DNA of 64,000 bases. It comes from Maioricimonas rarisocia (GTDB lineage Bacteria; Planctomycetota; Planctomycetia; Planctomycetales; Planctomycetaceae). Location: contig NZ_CP036275.1 of the NCBI RefSeq assembly GCF_007747795.1, positions 1,776,001-1,840,000 of the forward strand, written 5' to 3'. Shown here in pieces: positions 17,430-30,519 of the stretch; within the stretch, counting starts at the first letter, position 1; each line of letters opens with the position of its first letter. The notes beneath the pieces were generated by a model. The model saw only the letters and a program-made list of their open reading frames with translations. It ran no database searches and was not told where the DNA came from. The translations under genes were made by a program, and so were the position numbers.

Positions 17430-18537
17430 TTATTTGTCGATACTCCAGCGGAGGTAGGATTCGATGAACGGATCCAGCTCACCGTCGAGAACTTCAAACG
17501 GGTTGTTCGCCTTCAGCTCCGTGCGGCTGTCCTTGACGAACTGCTCGGGCTGCAGCACGTAGTTGCGGATCGTCTGGCCGCCGAATCCGATTTTCGACTT
17601 GTCGCCGCGACGGGCCGCAGCGGCTGCCTCCTTCTTCTCCTGCTCAATCTGGTACAGCTTGGCCAGCAGCATCTTGCGGGCGGTGGCCCGGTTCTTGTGC
17701 TGGCTCCGTTCGTTCTGACACTGAACGACCACGCCGCTACTCAGGTGCGTCAGGCGGATGGCCGAGTCCGTCTTGTTGACGTGCTGGCCACCGGCACCAC
17801 CGGCGCGGTAGGTGTCTTCGCGAACATCGCTGTCCCAGCTGACCTCGATTTCGGCATCCTCACCGAAGTCGGGGGTGACGTCGACGGCCGCGAAGGACGT
17901 ATGCCGGCGACCGGCCGAGTCGAACGGACTGATCCGCACGAGGCGATGGTTGCCGGTTTCCCCTTTCAGGTAGCCGAATGCATAGTCTCCCTTGATGTGC
18001 AGGGTGACATTGCGGATGCCGGCTTCTTCCCCTTCGGATCGGTCCATGATCTCGGTGTCGAAATCACGGGCTTCGCACCAGCGGACGTACATCCGCAGGA
18101 GGATCTCGGCGAAGTCGGCTGCGTCGGTTCCGCCTTCCCCCGCCTGGATGGTCATGTAGGCATCGCAGGAGTCTTCGGGGGCCGACATACTGGCATGCAG
18201 TTCGACGGCTTCGAGTTTTTCCGTGAGTGACTCGACGGTCGCCTTGATCTCGTCGTCGAGGCCGTCGGCGTCCTCTTCGTCGGCCAGTTCGATCAGCGCA
18301 CCAAGATCTTCAGAGCCGTCAATCAGCTCCTGCATCGGCTTCAATGTGCCGTTGATACGACGCAGTTCGCCGACCAGCATCTGTGCCTTCTCCTGGTTAT
18401 CCCAGAAGTCCGGCTGTGCCATCGCGGCGTTGATCTCTGCGGCCCGGGCCGCTTTGTCGTCGTAGTCAAAGAGAGTCCTTGAGCTGAATGATGCGCTCAG
18501 TCAGGGAACTGCAGTGGTCCCGAAGTTCGTTGTCCAT
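17430..18537 (-). CDS. prfB: Peptide chain release factor 2 with programmed +1 frameshift
   Basis: RF2 recognises UGA and UAA stop codons and releases the peptide. The N-terminal 23 codons start at the ATG at 18537 ([18 protein letters not shown]) and run to an in-frame TGA at 18466-18468. Reading then shifts +1 at CTT TGA C and continues as [22 protein letters not shown]. The total is about 368 residues, the normal RF2 length. Hallmarks in the main frame are the stop-codon-reading SPF ([14 protein letters not shown]) and the peptidyl-transferase GGQ ([14 protein letters not shown]). Coordinates span both frames. A simple frame-by-frame call would start at 18422 and lose the N terminus. Confidence 0.96.
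18465..18481 (-). promoter_or_regulatory. prfB: prfB programmed +1 frameshift site
   Basis: On the minus strand the site reads AAGGACTCTCTTTGAC: a Shine-Dalgarno-like AAGGA, four bases, the slippery CTT (18469-18471), the TGA stop (18466-18468) and the C that weakens it. This matches the known autoregulatory RF2 site, in which low RF2 slows termination at UGA and promotes the shift. Spacing from the internal SD to CTT is one base longer than the usual three. Confidence 0.95.
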
Positions 18538-18572
18538 GGCGAATGGCCGATTGATCAGTCCGTGGAATGTGT

Positions 18573-18601
18573 GAAACCCTGCGGCCACGAGACCGCAGGG
18601 T
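18573..18601 (-). terminator. Hairpin between the lipoprotein gene and prfB
   Basis: ACCCTGCGG (18576-18584) and CCGCAGGGT (18593-18601) pair around an eight-base loop. On the minus strand the stem is followed by TTTCACAC. It lies about 100 bases beyond the stop of the lipoprotein gene at 18702 and 39 bases before the prfB start, so it can end upstream transcription or act as a prfB leader hairpin. Confidence 0.55.
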
Positions 18602-18701
18602 GAACATCGCATTCTAGACTCTGGACTGGAAGGACGCCACTGACGTCGTCCCGCGCTGAGCAACCGGCAGAGGCTCGAAAGCCACGCCGCAAGCCGCTTT
18701 G

Positions 18702-19145
18702 TCAGCTCGAGGTCAGTTCGAAACTGGGGGGCGTGTCGGGCGACTCGGTGATGTCGGCCGTCAACTGGGTCTGCTGCGGGCTGCTGTACTTCTCGGGGAT
18801 CGACTCGCTCGCCTGGCCGCTCATCATCAGCTGCTCGATGTCCATCCCCTCTTCGGGACTGACAGAGGCACCGTCTTTGGCCACGATCCGGCTGATGGTC
18901 ACCTTGTAGCTGCCGGGAATGATGCCGGGCTTCTTGCCACTGGTGAGCGTGAATTCTCCCGATTCATTCGTCTGCCCGAACGCTCCGTTCTTTCCGGCTT
19001 CCTGGGGATGAAAGGTGATGACGGCGTCGGGCAGGGGCTGGCCATCCAGACTGACGATCCCCGAATAGGGAACCAGTTCGGGCCCCTTCTCTGAGGAACC
19101 GCAGCCGACCGTCAGCAACACGAGCAAAAGACTGAACCAGCGCAC
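18702..19145 (-). CDS. Small lipoprotein with regulatory beta-sandwich domain
   Basis: A 147-residue predicted lipoprotein. The signal peptide MRWFSLLLVLLTVGC ends in a lipobox (LTVGC, lipidation at C15). The mature part starts GSSEKG and contains a carboxypeptidase-regulatory/transthyretin-like beta-sandwich: SGIVSLDGQPLPDAVITFHP, then ESGEFTLTSG, then GSYKVTISRI. This small-lipoprotein type commonly sits beside DUF1559 genes in planctomycetes, as here (DUF1559 at 19251, 105 bases upstream on the same strand). It is probably exposed on a membrane as part of the same surface assembly. The precise role is unknown. Confidence 0.85.
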   Translation of the reverse strand: MRWFSLLLVLLTVGCGSSEKGPELVPYSGIVSLDGQPLPDAVITFHPQEAGKNGAFGQTNESGEFTLTSGKKPGIIPGSYKVTISRIVAKDGASVSPEEGMDIEQLMMSGQASESIPEKYSSPQQTQLTADITESPDTPPSFELTSS

Positions 19146-19250
19146 TTCAGAGAACCTCCATCGAAATCTGCTGTCGAATTGAACCCAGACAAATGGCCGC
19201 GGCCCGCGACATGGTGGACCGCGGCGTGCAGTCGGGGGGAACAGATGGGA

Positions 19251-20216
<966 letters not shown>

Positions 20217-20612
20217 TACTCACTCCCTGGTGACAGAAAAGACAGATCGAGTTCCGCGATCGAGACGCCCTCGCGTTCGTCGACAAAAAAAGACATGACA
20301 TCGAATACCGGCAGAATGCCGCCCGGGGAGAGAGTCTCCCCGTTTCTCCACACGTTGTTGAGACGATCTCCGCACGGCATCCGGAAACCGGATGTGCCCA
20401 ACGATGTACTGGTCTCAACAGACTCAGAGTTGCAAAGCACGTGCCGTGTCGCGCATGCGAAACACTGTTTGAAGCAGCGATGGCATTGCCGACCGGCAAT
20501 TACTGCAGGTTCGCGAGTTGCAGCGAGACGCGTGCGACCGGGGCAGCGGGAAGCGACGCTGCTTATTCGCGCAACGCGAACGCCACGTCGATAGGCACGT
20601 GGAGCGCGAGCG
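20217..20612. other. Gene-free region upstream of the DUF1559 gene
   Basis: I see no gene. This is the probable promoter and leader region of the minus-strand DUF1559 gene, downstream of the GT-C-like gene. It contains two strong hairpins: GGGGAGA-GAG-TCTCCCC (20325-20341) and CATCCGG-AAA-CCGGATG (20378-20394). Either could be a leader structure or end transcription from the gene at 20613. Confidence 0.5.
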
Positions 20613-22511
20613 TCAGTCGAGGAGCGGTGTGGAGGAGAGGTTCGCAACCGGCCCGGCAGCGCCGACTTCGGTTCTCGAGTCAGGCGTCGTCACCGTAAAC
20701 AGCTGCACCTCGCCACCAAACGTTTCGACTGCGTCCTCGAGAATGTCGCCTAACAGCTGGCGATCCTGCGAGGTCAACGCAAAGAACTCGATTGCGTTGA
20801 GTTGTCCGTAAAAGTCGAGTTTGGCGGGGACGCGATGAATGCGGCGGATCGCGGGGACCGCATTGTCCTGCAGCAGGCTGGCAACCCCCTGCCCCGAAAG
20901 GCCGATCCGGGATGGATCAGGCCACCACACGGCGAAGACGGGGCTGGTCTGTGATTGCCAGTCCAGGTCGTCTGAGGCAATCGGCTGCACGTTCAGAGAG
21001 ACAATGCGATACGTGCGGCCGATCTGCGAAACCGGGGCCGATGCCGTCCGCCAACTCTCCGGCAGCACGGCCGCGGGACCGAAGTCGGTGGCAAGGCTCC
21101 AGTCGGCCGATTCGTCGACCCACAATGCGACATGCCGGATGGGCCGTTCTGCGGCGACGCGATCTGCTGCGGTCTGCCATTCCTGCGGCAGGTACTTCGC
21201 GAACCAGTACTCGTTGCCGGCCGGGAGAACCACATAGACCGGCTCGTCGGCCGGTGTGCTTTGTTCTTCCAGCTGCGCCAGCGCCTGGTGATCCCAGTGT
21301 CCCGTATCCGCCGTCTGCCAGGCCATCCCTGCGGTCGCCGTGAGGATGCCAACCAGCGTGACAAACCGCAGCGGCGTCGAGTTGATCGCCCAGCAGATCC
21401 GTTCGACGAGAAAGGCGAGGCCGGCGATGGCAAGCGGCAGGATGTACCCGCAGGTGCGGGCGTACGGCAGCTTGTGTGTTCCCCAGAAGTGCAGCAGGCT
21501 CACGGCAACAACTGCGAGTGCGAGGAGCCCCAGGGATCGGTCGGCCCGCCGGAATGGCATCAGCAGCAGTCCAGCAGCGCCGGCGACAAACACAACCATC
21601 CCGACGGGACCGGGGAACAGATCCCGACCGATCTCGAGCAGACCGCGACCGAACTCCGCCACGGACAAGACCCGGTTGCCGTACTGCTGTGCCGACGAGA
21701 CGACGTACGGCAGCCGATCCATCAGGAAGACGAGTCCGACGCTGCCAATGGCCAGCATCTGGGCGAACAGACTGGTGCGCCATTGTCGACGACGGTGTCG
21801 CGTCTCCTGCGGATCCTCCACGTTGACCGGTGCGGGGGGAACGAGCCACAGCACGAAGTAGGCGGGAAGCAGCCAGTCGACCGCGAGGCTGACGACGTTC
21901 ATGAAAGTGGCGGCAGCGGTGATCGACATGACCGCGGCACGTGGGACGGACGCGGGCCGTCGCGCGAGGACCCAGGCGGCAGTCAGGAAGATGACCTGCA
22001 AGGCCAGCATCAGGCTGTAGCCGCGGGCTTCGAGACTGAAGCGAACAACGTACGGGAGCGAAAAGGCCCAGACGGCCGCGAACGCTGCCGCGTAGCGCCA
22101 CCGCAATCCCCAGTAGAACAGAGCGAAGCAGGCGAAGGCGAAGACGGCTGCTCCGGCCAGTGCCGTCAGCCGGACGAACTGCGGTGTCCGCGGTGTGCGG
22201 CTCGAAACGAGGTTGAGCAGCGCACTGTGCAGGACGTGATTGTTCGGCTCCAGCCAGACACCGGTAGCCCGGTACATGCCGGCGGCAAGCTGGAAGGGAG
22301 ACGGATCATCCAGTTCCGCGAGCTGATCAGCCCGGCGGATCTCCCGCATCTGGCCGTCCGATTCGAGTCCGACCCACGTGTAGTATTCGAGACTGACCCA
22401 CTCGTCGTACTCGAGAGGGCGATTGGCATCGGGGTGCGACCAGCGCAGCGTGACCAGACCGGCGAGAGTGCCGGCAACCAGCAGCGAAACCACGAGGGGG
22501 CGGATGGTCAT
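20613..22511 (-). CDS. GT-C-like membrane protein (GT39/PMT-related)
   Basis: A 632-residue polytopic membrane protein with about 10-12 hydrophobic helices from residue 5 (PLVVSLLVAGTLAGLVTL) to about 430, followed by a soluble C terminus. The first extracytoplasmic loop contains YDEW (the DE position used as the catalytic acid in GT-C enzymes), and SLEARGYSLMLALQ resembles the conserved loop of GT39/PMT-type and ArnT-like transferases. It may glycosylate a lipid-linked or protein acceptor using the polyprenyl-phosphate sugar made by the preceding GT2 gene. A GTG start at 22556 would overlap that gene by eight bases (GTGACTGA). I prefer the ATG at 22511, directly before the first helix, but coupling from the GTG is possible. 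Confidence 0.7.
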   Translation of the reverse strand: MTIRPLVVSLLVAGTLAGLVTLRWSHPDANRPLEYDEWVSLEYYTWVGLESDGQMREIRRADQLAELDDPSPFQLAAGMYRATGVWLEPNNHVLHSALLNLVSSRTPRTPQFVRLTALAGAAVFAFACFALFYWGLRWRYAAAFAAVWAFSLPYVVRFSLEARGYSLMLALQVIFLTAAWVLARRPASVPRAAVMSITAAATFMNVVSLAVDWLLPAYFVLWLVPPAPVNVEDPQETRHRRRQWRTSLFAQMLAIGSVGLVFLMDRLPYVVSSAQQYGNRVLSVAEFGRGLLEIGRDLFPGPVGMVVFVAGAAGLLLMPFRRADRSLGLLALAVVAVSLLHFWGTHKLPYARTCGYILPLAIAGLAFLVERICWAINSTPLRFVTLVGILTATAGMAWQTADTGHWDHQALAQLEEQSTPADEPVYVVLPAGNEYWFAKYLPQEWQTAADRVAAERPIRHVALWVDESADWSLATDFGPAAVLPESWRTASAPVSQIGRTYRIVSLNVQPIASDDLDWQSQTSPVFAVWWPDPSRIGLSGQGVASLLQDNAVPAIRRIHRVPAKLDFYGQLNAIEFFALTSQDRQLLGDILEDAVETFGGEVQLFTVTTPDSRTEVGAAGPVANLSSTPLLD

Positions 22512-22548
22512 TGAAGGTTCACCAGACCTGTGAAATGCGTCCGCCCGG

Positions 22549-23412
22549 TCAGTCACCGAAGGCGTAGCGGACGATGCACCACAGTGCCTGGAAACCGTCC
22601 TTCCAGCCGATGTGCTTGCCTTCGTCGTACGTGCGGCCCGAATAGCTGACCGACAGTTCGAAGATGCGGAGCCGGCGGCGGGCCACCTTGGCGGTGATCT
22701 CCGGCTCGAATCCGAACCGGTTCTGCTTGAGCGTGGGCGTGATGTCGGCCAGAGCCTCCCGCCGGAAGACCTTGTAACAGGTCTCCATGTCGGTGAGGTT
22801 GAGGTTCGTGAAGCAGTTGGAAAGCAGCGTCAGAAACTGGTTGCCCAGGTAGTGCCAGAAATACAGCACGCGGTGCGGCTGATCGCCGAGAAACCGGCTC
22901 CCGTACACGACGTCGGCTTTCCCTTCGACGATCGGCTGCAGCAGTCGCGGGTACTCGCTGGGGTTGTATTCGAGGTCGGCGTCCTGAATGACGAGGACGG
23001 TGCCGGTTGCCTTCTGAAAGCCCGTCCGCAGGGCGGCCCCCTTCCCCTGGTTCTCCTCGTGGAAAGCCAGCTCGATCCGGTTTTCGGGATCGCTCGCCGA
23101 CTCGGCCTCGAGGACCCGCATGATCTCCCGGGAGTCGTCGCGGCTGCAGTCGTCGACGAGGATGATCTCTTTGCGGATCGGCACCTGGCGGACCCGGTCA
23201 ACGAGCTGGCGAAGCGTCGCCTCTTCGTTGTAGACCGGGATGATCACCGACAGCACAAGGTCGTCTGGCATCGCGTAGATGCAGAGTTGTCGACAGGCGG
23301 AGTCGCCAAGTCGATCCCGCAGCGCGTAGTACCAGTCGTGCGTGTACGGGCGGGCGTCGACGCCGGCGGGCCCATCGAGCGCTTCGGCCGGAAAGTCAGT
23401 CGCTGTTGCCAT
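22549..23412 (-). CDS. GT2-family (polyprenyl-phosphate) glycosyltransferase
   Basis: A 287-residue GT-A fold glycosyltransferase of the dolichol-phosphate mannosyltransferase type. It shows [14 protein letters not shown] at the nucleotide-binding strand, the [11 protein letters not shown] motif, the DADLEYNP DxD metal site and YGSRFLG. There is no hydrophobic C-terminal helix pair, so it is probably a peripheral membrane enzyme that makes polyprenyl-phosphate-linked sugar. A 60-residue extension comes before the catalytic domain. Start chosen at ATG 23412 with GAGGGA upstream; the frame is open to 23508 with no family similarity. It is cotranscribed with the GT-C-like gene, which suits a donor/acceptor pair. 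Confidence 0.85.
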   Translation of the reverse strand: MATATDFPAEALDGPAGVDARPYTHDWYYALRDRLGDSACRQLCIYAMPDDLVLSVIIPVYNEEATLRQLVDRVRQVPIRKEIILVDDCSRDDSREIMRVLEAESASDPENRIELAFHEENQGKGAALRTGFQKATGTVLVIQDADLEYNPSEYPRLLQPIVEGKADVVYGSRFLGDQPHRVLYFWHYLGNQFLTLLSNCFTNLNLTDMETCYKVFRREALADITPTLKQNRFGFEPEITAKVARRRLRIFELSVSYSGRTYDEGKHIGWKDGFQALWCIVRYAFGD

Positions 23413-23929
23413 CGCGGCAGTCCCTCGTTCGTGCAGTCTCTCGTCGCGAATCCGCGTTGTGGCGTAGTTGCCTCGGGCAGAGACGACCGAAAACGCTCTG
23501 CCACTCAACGCTACGGCGGAAATCCGTCTTCGATTGCCGTCGGCCTGTTCCCTCCAGCTTTTTTGCCGGCGTCAATCGGTGGGACCGGCAGAACCGTGAG
23601 AACCGTCGCGAAGACGCGGTGTCCCAGCGGCCTGCTGTTGCGGGGCGTGGGCGAGTGAGTCACATTCCGCAGACTTGACAGGACTTGCGGGCTTTCTGAT
23701 CCTGATATCAGAGTTCGCGAATGCGTGACTCCTTCCCACCCCTGCAACCGACCGCATTTCGGTCCCGTGTGGGCCGATGCGAATGCCCTCCAACCCTGCC
23801 CCTGAAACATCCGGCGACGGTGAACTGATCCTGTGCATTCGACGCGTCTGACTCTGCCGATGGGCCCCGGCTGATAGGACGCGACCACCGCAGGAACGGC
23901 CTTCCGCGGAGACCTGAGGAATCCGATTG
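23413..23929. other. Divergent intergenic region, GT2 gene and cytochrome-WD40 gene
   Basis: No gene is supported on either strand. The region should carry the promoters of the two divergent genes. A perfect palindrome CTGATATCAG at 23702-23711 could be an operator, but that is speculation. I could not pick a convincing promoter pair. Confidence 0.5.
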
Positions 23930-25996
23930 ATGCAATTGACGACGTGGCGTTTCGGGCTGGTGTTGTGCAGTCTTCTCCTGGTGCCCGGACTGTCGACCGG
24001 ATCGGCTGTGGCCGACGACGCCGCGCCCGCGGCCACAGAGGAGAAGCCGGCGGATACGGCTGCAGAACCTGCCGCGGAGACAAAGCCTGCTGAGTCAAAG
24101 CCGGCCGAACCAGAGGCGAAGCCCGAAGAGCCGAAACCTGAACCGGCACAGCCGAGTGCCGAGGAACAGGCCCGACAGAAAGCGGCCGAACTGCAGAAGC
24201 AGGCCGAAGAGGCGGCTGCAAAGAAGGAACAGGCCTCCGGTAGGGTGAGCGAACTGGAAGGTTCGTTGCTGGAACTGCAGCAGAAGATCGCGCAGCTGAA
24301 GCGGGATCTCGACGGCTCGATGAAGAAGATCGCCGAGACCGAAGAGACGCTGAAGAAGCAGAAGTCGGAAGCCGACACGGCTGCTGCCGCGAAGAAAGCG
24401 GCTGACGAAGCCGAAGCCGCCGCTCAGAAAGAACTGGCCGAGGCTCAGAAGAAGGTCGAAGCCGCGAAGGCGAAAGTGGCCGAGGCGGGCAAGAAGGCGA
24501 CCGACGCGGCTGCGACCCTGGCCGCAACGGAGAAGGCCGTGAGCGAGATGAAGGCGGCGATGACGCAGTCGCAGGCGGGGGTGAAGACGGCCTCTGAGCA
24601 GCTGGCCGCCCTGCAGACACAGCTCGAGCAGGCCCGGACTGCCGCTCAGTCGGCCGAACAGGAATGGCTGGCCCGCGCTCAGGCCGCCGAGGAGACGCTC
24701 AAGTCGCTCGGCGAGTGGGTCTCGTTCACCGACGAGGTTGCTCCGATCTTCTACAAACGGTGTCTGGCCTGTCACAACGCCCGGACATCGAAGGGGCGAT
24801 TCAACATGGAGTCGTTCGCCGCCATCATGAAGGGGGGCGAATCGGGTGAAGCTCTGGTGCCCGGCGACAGCGACGATTCGAACCTCTGCATCCAGGTCGA
24901 CGACGGATCGATGCCGAAGGATGCTGATCCGCTCACCCCGGAGCAGATCAAGCTGATCGCCCGCTGGGTCGATCTGGGAGCGAAGCTGGATGCGGGGGCC
25001 GATCCGGAAGCACCGCTGATCCAGATCATGCCGAAGTTCCCACAGCCGCCCGCCCCGGAAGCCTACGCAGTTCCGATTCCTGTGACGGCCGTGGAGTTCA
25101 GCCCGGACGGAGCCCTGGTCGCGACGTCCGGCTATCACGAAGTTCTGCTGTGGAAAGCCGAGAACGGGGAACTCCTTCGCCGCATCACCAACGTTGCCGA
25201 GCGGGTCTACGACATCGACTTCCATCCCGATGGCCAGCGACTGGCGATTGCCGCCGGCACGCCCGGGCAGGTTGGTGAAGTGAAGATCTTTCAGGTCGAG
25301 AATGGCGAACTGCTGGCCGACCTGGTGACGGTCGAAGACGCGATGTTTGGCGTCGCGTTCAGTCCGGACGGGGCCCGTCTGGCCGCCTGCGGGGCCGACC
25401 GCAGCATCCGCATCTTCGAGACCGACTCGGGCAAGGAACTGGTGCGGATTGAGGATCATGCCGACTGGGTGATGGACATCGCATGGTCGCCGGATGCCAG
25501 CCAGATCGCCTCGGCCAGTCGCGACAAGACGTCGAAGCTGTTCGACGCGGCAAGCGGTGACGCGGTGACGACGTTCAACGGTCATGGCGAGCCGGTCTTC
25601 GGTGTCGCGTTTCTGCCGGATGGCAAGCAGGTGGCTACCGCCGGCCGGGACAAGTTGATTCGCATCTGGAAGACAGAGGATGCCAAGGAGGTGCGGCGGA
25701 TTGGAGGCTTCGGCAACGAAGTCTTCCGGCTGGTTGTCTTGCCGGATCAGCGGATCTTCAGCTGCAGTGCCGACAAGACGGCGCGTCTGCATCAGGCGAG
25801 CGACGGCAAGGCGCTCAAGACGTACTCGGGACATGCCGACTGGGTGTACTCGCTGGATGTCCATGCCGAGTCGGGGCGTGTTGTGACTGGTTGCTACACC
25901 GGCAACGTGCGCATCTGGTCGATCGAGGAGGCCAAGCCGCTGCAGGAATGGACGGCGGCTCCCGGACATACCGGGAACGAACAGGCGGCGAAGTAG
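23930..25996 (+). CDS. Cytochrome c-like domain fused to WD40 repeats, long coiled coil
   Basis: A 688-residue exported protein of a type common in planctomycetes. A signal peptide (residues 1-28) is followed by an Ala/Glu/Pro/Lys-rich tract to about 75, a coiled coil of roughly 170 residues (80-255, heptad-like Glu/Lys/Ala/Leu), and a single cytochrome-c-like domain with CLACH (CxxCH, about residue 282) and SMPKDADPLTPEQI. From about 370 to the end there are seven WD40-type blades, each with FSPDGxxxA or a variant (for example AVEFSPDGALVATSG and GVAFSPDGARLAACG). The WD40 propeller may bind another protein while the haem domain transfers electrons; the partner is unknown. ATG chosen at 23930 with GAGGA upstream. 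Confidence 0.88.
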   Translation: MQLTTWRFGLVLCSLLLVPGLSTGSAVADDAAPAATEEKPADTAAEPAAETKPAESKPAEPEAKPEEPKPEPAQPSAEEQARQKAAELQKQAEEAAAKKEQASGRVSELEGSLLELQQKIAQLKRDLDGSMKKIAETEETLKKQKSEADTAAAAKKAADEAEAAAQKELAEAQKKVEAAKAKVAEAGKKATDAAATLAATEKAVSEMKAAMTQSQAGVKTASEQLAALQTQLEQARTAAQSAEQEWLARAQAAEETLKSLGEWVSFTDEVAPIFYKRCLACHNARTSKGRFNMESFAAIMKGGESGEALVPGDSDDSNLCIQVDDGSMPKDADPLTPEQIKLIARWVDLGAKLDAGADPEAPLIQIMPKFPQPPAPEAYAVPIPVTAVEFSPDGALVATSGYHEVLLWKAENGELLRRITNVAERVYDIDFHPDGQRLAIAAGTPGQVGEVKIFQVENGELLADLVTVEDAMFGVAFSPDGARLAACGADRSIRIFETDSGKELVRIEDHADWVMDIAWSPDASQIASASRDKTSKLFDAASGDAVTTFNGHGEPVFGVAFLPDGKQVATAGRDKLIRIWKTEDAKEVRRIGGFGNEVFRLVVLPDQRIFSCSADKTARLHQASDGKALKTYSGHADWVYSLDVHAESGRVVTGCYTGNVRIWSIEEAKPLQEWTAAPGHTGNEQAAK

Positions 25997-26322
25997 ATCG
26001 TTCGAGCTTCCGCCTGCAGGAAGGCATGTCGTCTCTCGGAGCATGGCCCACCGGACGCAGCCGGTGGGCTTTTCGCTTTCGTGGCCATGCTCTCGTCGCC
26101 TCTCCTTTAAGGTTTCGTGAATTCCGATTGCGCGTCGCGGCGGATGGCGTTCAGGCCGTCGATCCGCTGATGGCCGTGCACTACACTCCGGCTGACCGGA
26201 AAGACCATCGACACGGCTCGATGGCATGAACGTGTTGCGGCCGGGGCCTGCCCGCATCAGCCGAGAATCTGCGACCCGGACCAGCCATCCCGGGATGTCG
26301 CCATGCCGGACAGGGGATCGCC
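25997..26322. other. Spacer between the cytochrome-WD40 and histidine kinase genes
   Basis: It holds the terminator at 26046-26073 and otherwise no supported gene. The GTG start of the hybrid kinase has AGGGGAT just upstream, at about 26308-26320. Confidence 0.6.
26046..26073 (+). terminator. Intrinsic terminator after the cytochrome-WD40 gene
   Basis: Perfect 9-base stem GCCCACCGG / CCGGTGGGC with loop ACGCAG, followed by TTTT and CGCTTTC. It lies 50 bases after the WD40 gene stop. A nearly identical stem with loop ACGCGG recurs at 41854-41880 after the thioredoxin-fold gene. Confidence 0.75.
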
Positions 26323-29241
<2,919 letters not shown>

Positions 29242-29522
29242 AAGCCCCCTTGAGCGGGGCCCGGCTCGCGCCGAATCTGCCGGATCCGGCTCGAGACCAC
29301 CCCGGAGGTCGTCTCGCGGCAGGTGGTTCTAAGGAGTGTCGCGCCAACGGCTTGCGGTCGGCTTTGGTGCGCCTGCGGAATGCGGATCGGGGTACGGCTC
29401 GGGTTGCCGGCGCTTGCGGCCGACAGTAGTCTCCCGGCCCCTCTCACAACCGGTTCAGTGGACTATGCGCAGACGGATCCTGGCGTGCGCGGTCATGCTG
29501 ACTGTTACTCGAATCACTCCTC

Positions 29523-30425
29523 ATGCTCCGACTTGGCATCGTCGATTTCGATTCGTCCCACGCGGTGGAGTTTGCGCGGCGGTTCAACCACGCCGGCGTG
29601 ACTGCGGACCAGTTTGTGGATGGTGCCCGCGTCGTGGCCGGCTGGCCCGGCAGTTCGCAGATGGCACCGGAGCGAATTCCCGGCTTTACGAGCGATGTGA
29701 AGGCGGCTGGCGTGGAACTGGTTGACTCGCCGGAAGCTTTGATGGATCGCATCGACGCGGTGCTGATTCTGTCGCTGGCGGGCGATGCGCACCTGGAACG
29801 GGTGCGACCGTTTCTCGAAGCGGGAATTCCCGCCTATGTCGACAAGCCGTTCGCCAGCACAGCCAGTGATGCCGACGAAATGGTCCGGCTGTCGCGCGAG
29901 CACGACGTGCTGATGTGGCAGGGCTCGGCGGTCCGGTTCTGCAGCAGTGTGACCCAATACAAGGCGTCGTGGGATCGGCTCGGTCGACTGCACGGGGCCG
30001 TCAGCTTCGGACCGGCCAAACGGGCTGCGGGAAACCCGGGGCTGTTTCATTACGGGATTCATCCCACCGAGATGTTGTTTGCCGTGATGGGACGTGGCTG
30101 CCAGCGGGTGACCAATGCCTGCGTCGATGGTGCCGAGGTGGTGACCGGCTGGTGGTCGGATGGACGCGTCGCGACGCTGCGGGGTAACCGCACCGGATCG
30201 ACCGCCTACGGCATTCTTGGATTTCATGAACATGGTGTCGTCCGCCGGCATGTTTCGCTGCGGGACGCCTACCGGAATCTCTGCCGGGCGATCGTGCAGG
30301 GATTCGAAACGGGGCAGCCCCCGGTCGATCCGGAAGAAACACTGGAAGTGACGCGATTCATTCTGGCTGCTGCGGCGAGTGAAGCCCGCGGCGGCGAGCC
30401 GGTCGCGTTGTTGGACATTGCCTGA
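29523..30425 (+). CDS. Gfo/Idh/MocA-family oxidoreductase
   Basis: A 300-residue NAD(P)-dependent oxidoreductase of the Gfo/Idh/MocA superfamily. The N-terminal dinucleotide strand reads LGIVDFDSSHAVEFA, with a Ser/His in place of a canonical GxGxxG. Next come DAVLILSLAGDAHLERVRPFLEAGIPAYVDKP (normally CEKP), and the second domain GLFHYGIHPTEMLFAVMG carries the H in YGIHPT as putative catalytic histidine. It has no signal peptide and is shorter than the usual 340-400 residues, so it is likely cytoplasmic. The substrate is unknown; sugar or inositol oxidation is the family norm. It lies 280 bases after the histidine kinase. Confidence 0.8.
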   Translation: MLRLGIVDFDSSHAVEFARRFNHAGVTADQFVDGARVVAGWPGSSQMAPERIPGFTSDVKAAGVELVDSPEALMDRIDAVLILSLAGDAHLERVRPFLEAGIPAYVDKPFASTASDADEMVRLSREHDVLMWQGSAVRFCSSVTQYKASWDRLGRLHGAVSFGPAKRAAGNPGLFHYGIHPTEMLFAVMGRGCQRVTNACVDGAEVVTGWWSDGRVATLRGNRTGSTAYGILGFHEHGVVRRHVSLRDAYRNLCRAIVQGFETGQPPVDPEETLEVTRFILAAAASEARGGEPVALLDIA

Positions 30426-30519
30426 AGTTCTGTGACAGGTTGCGGGCCGCAACAATTCGAAACTGACCATAGCGGACTTGCGGAAGACGCTTCGGCACTG
30501 CGACAGGGAGGTCGCGATG

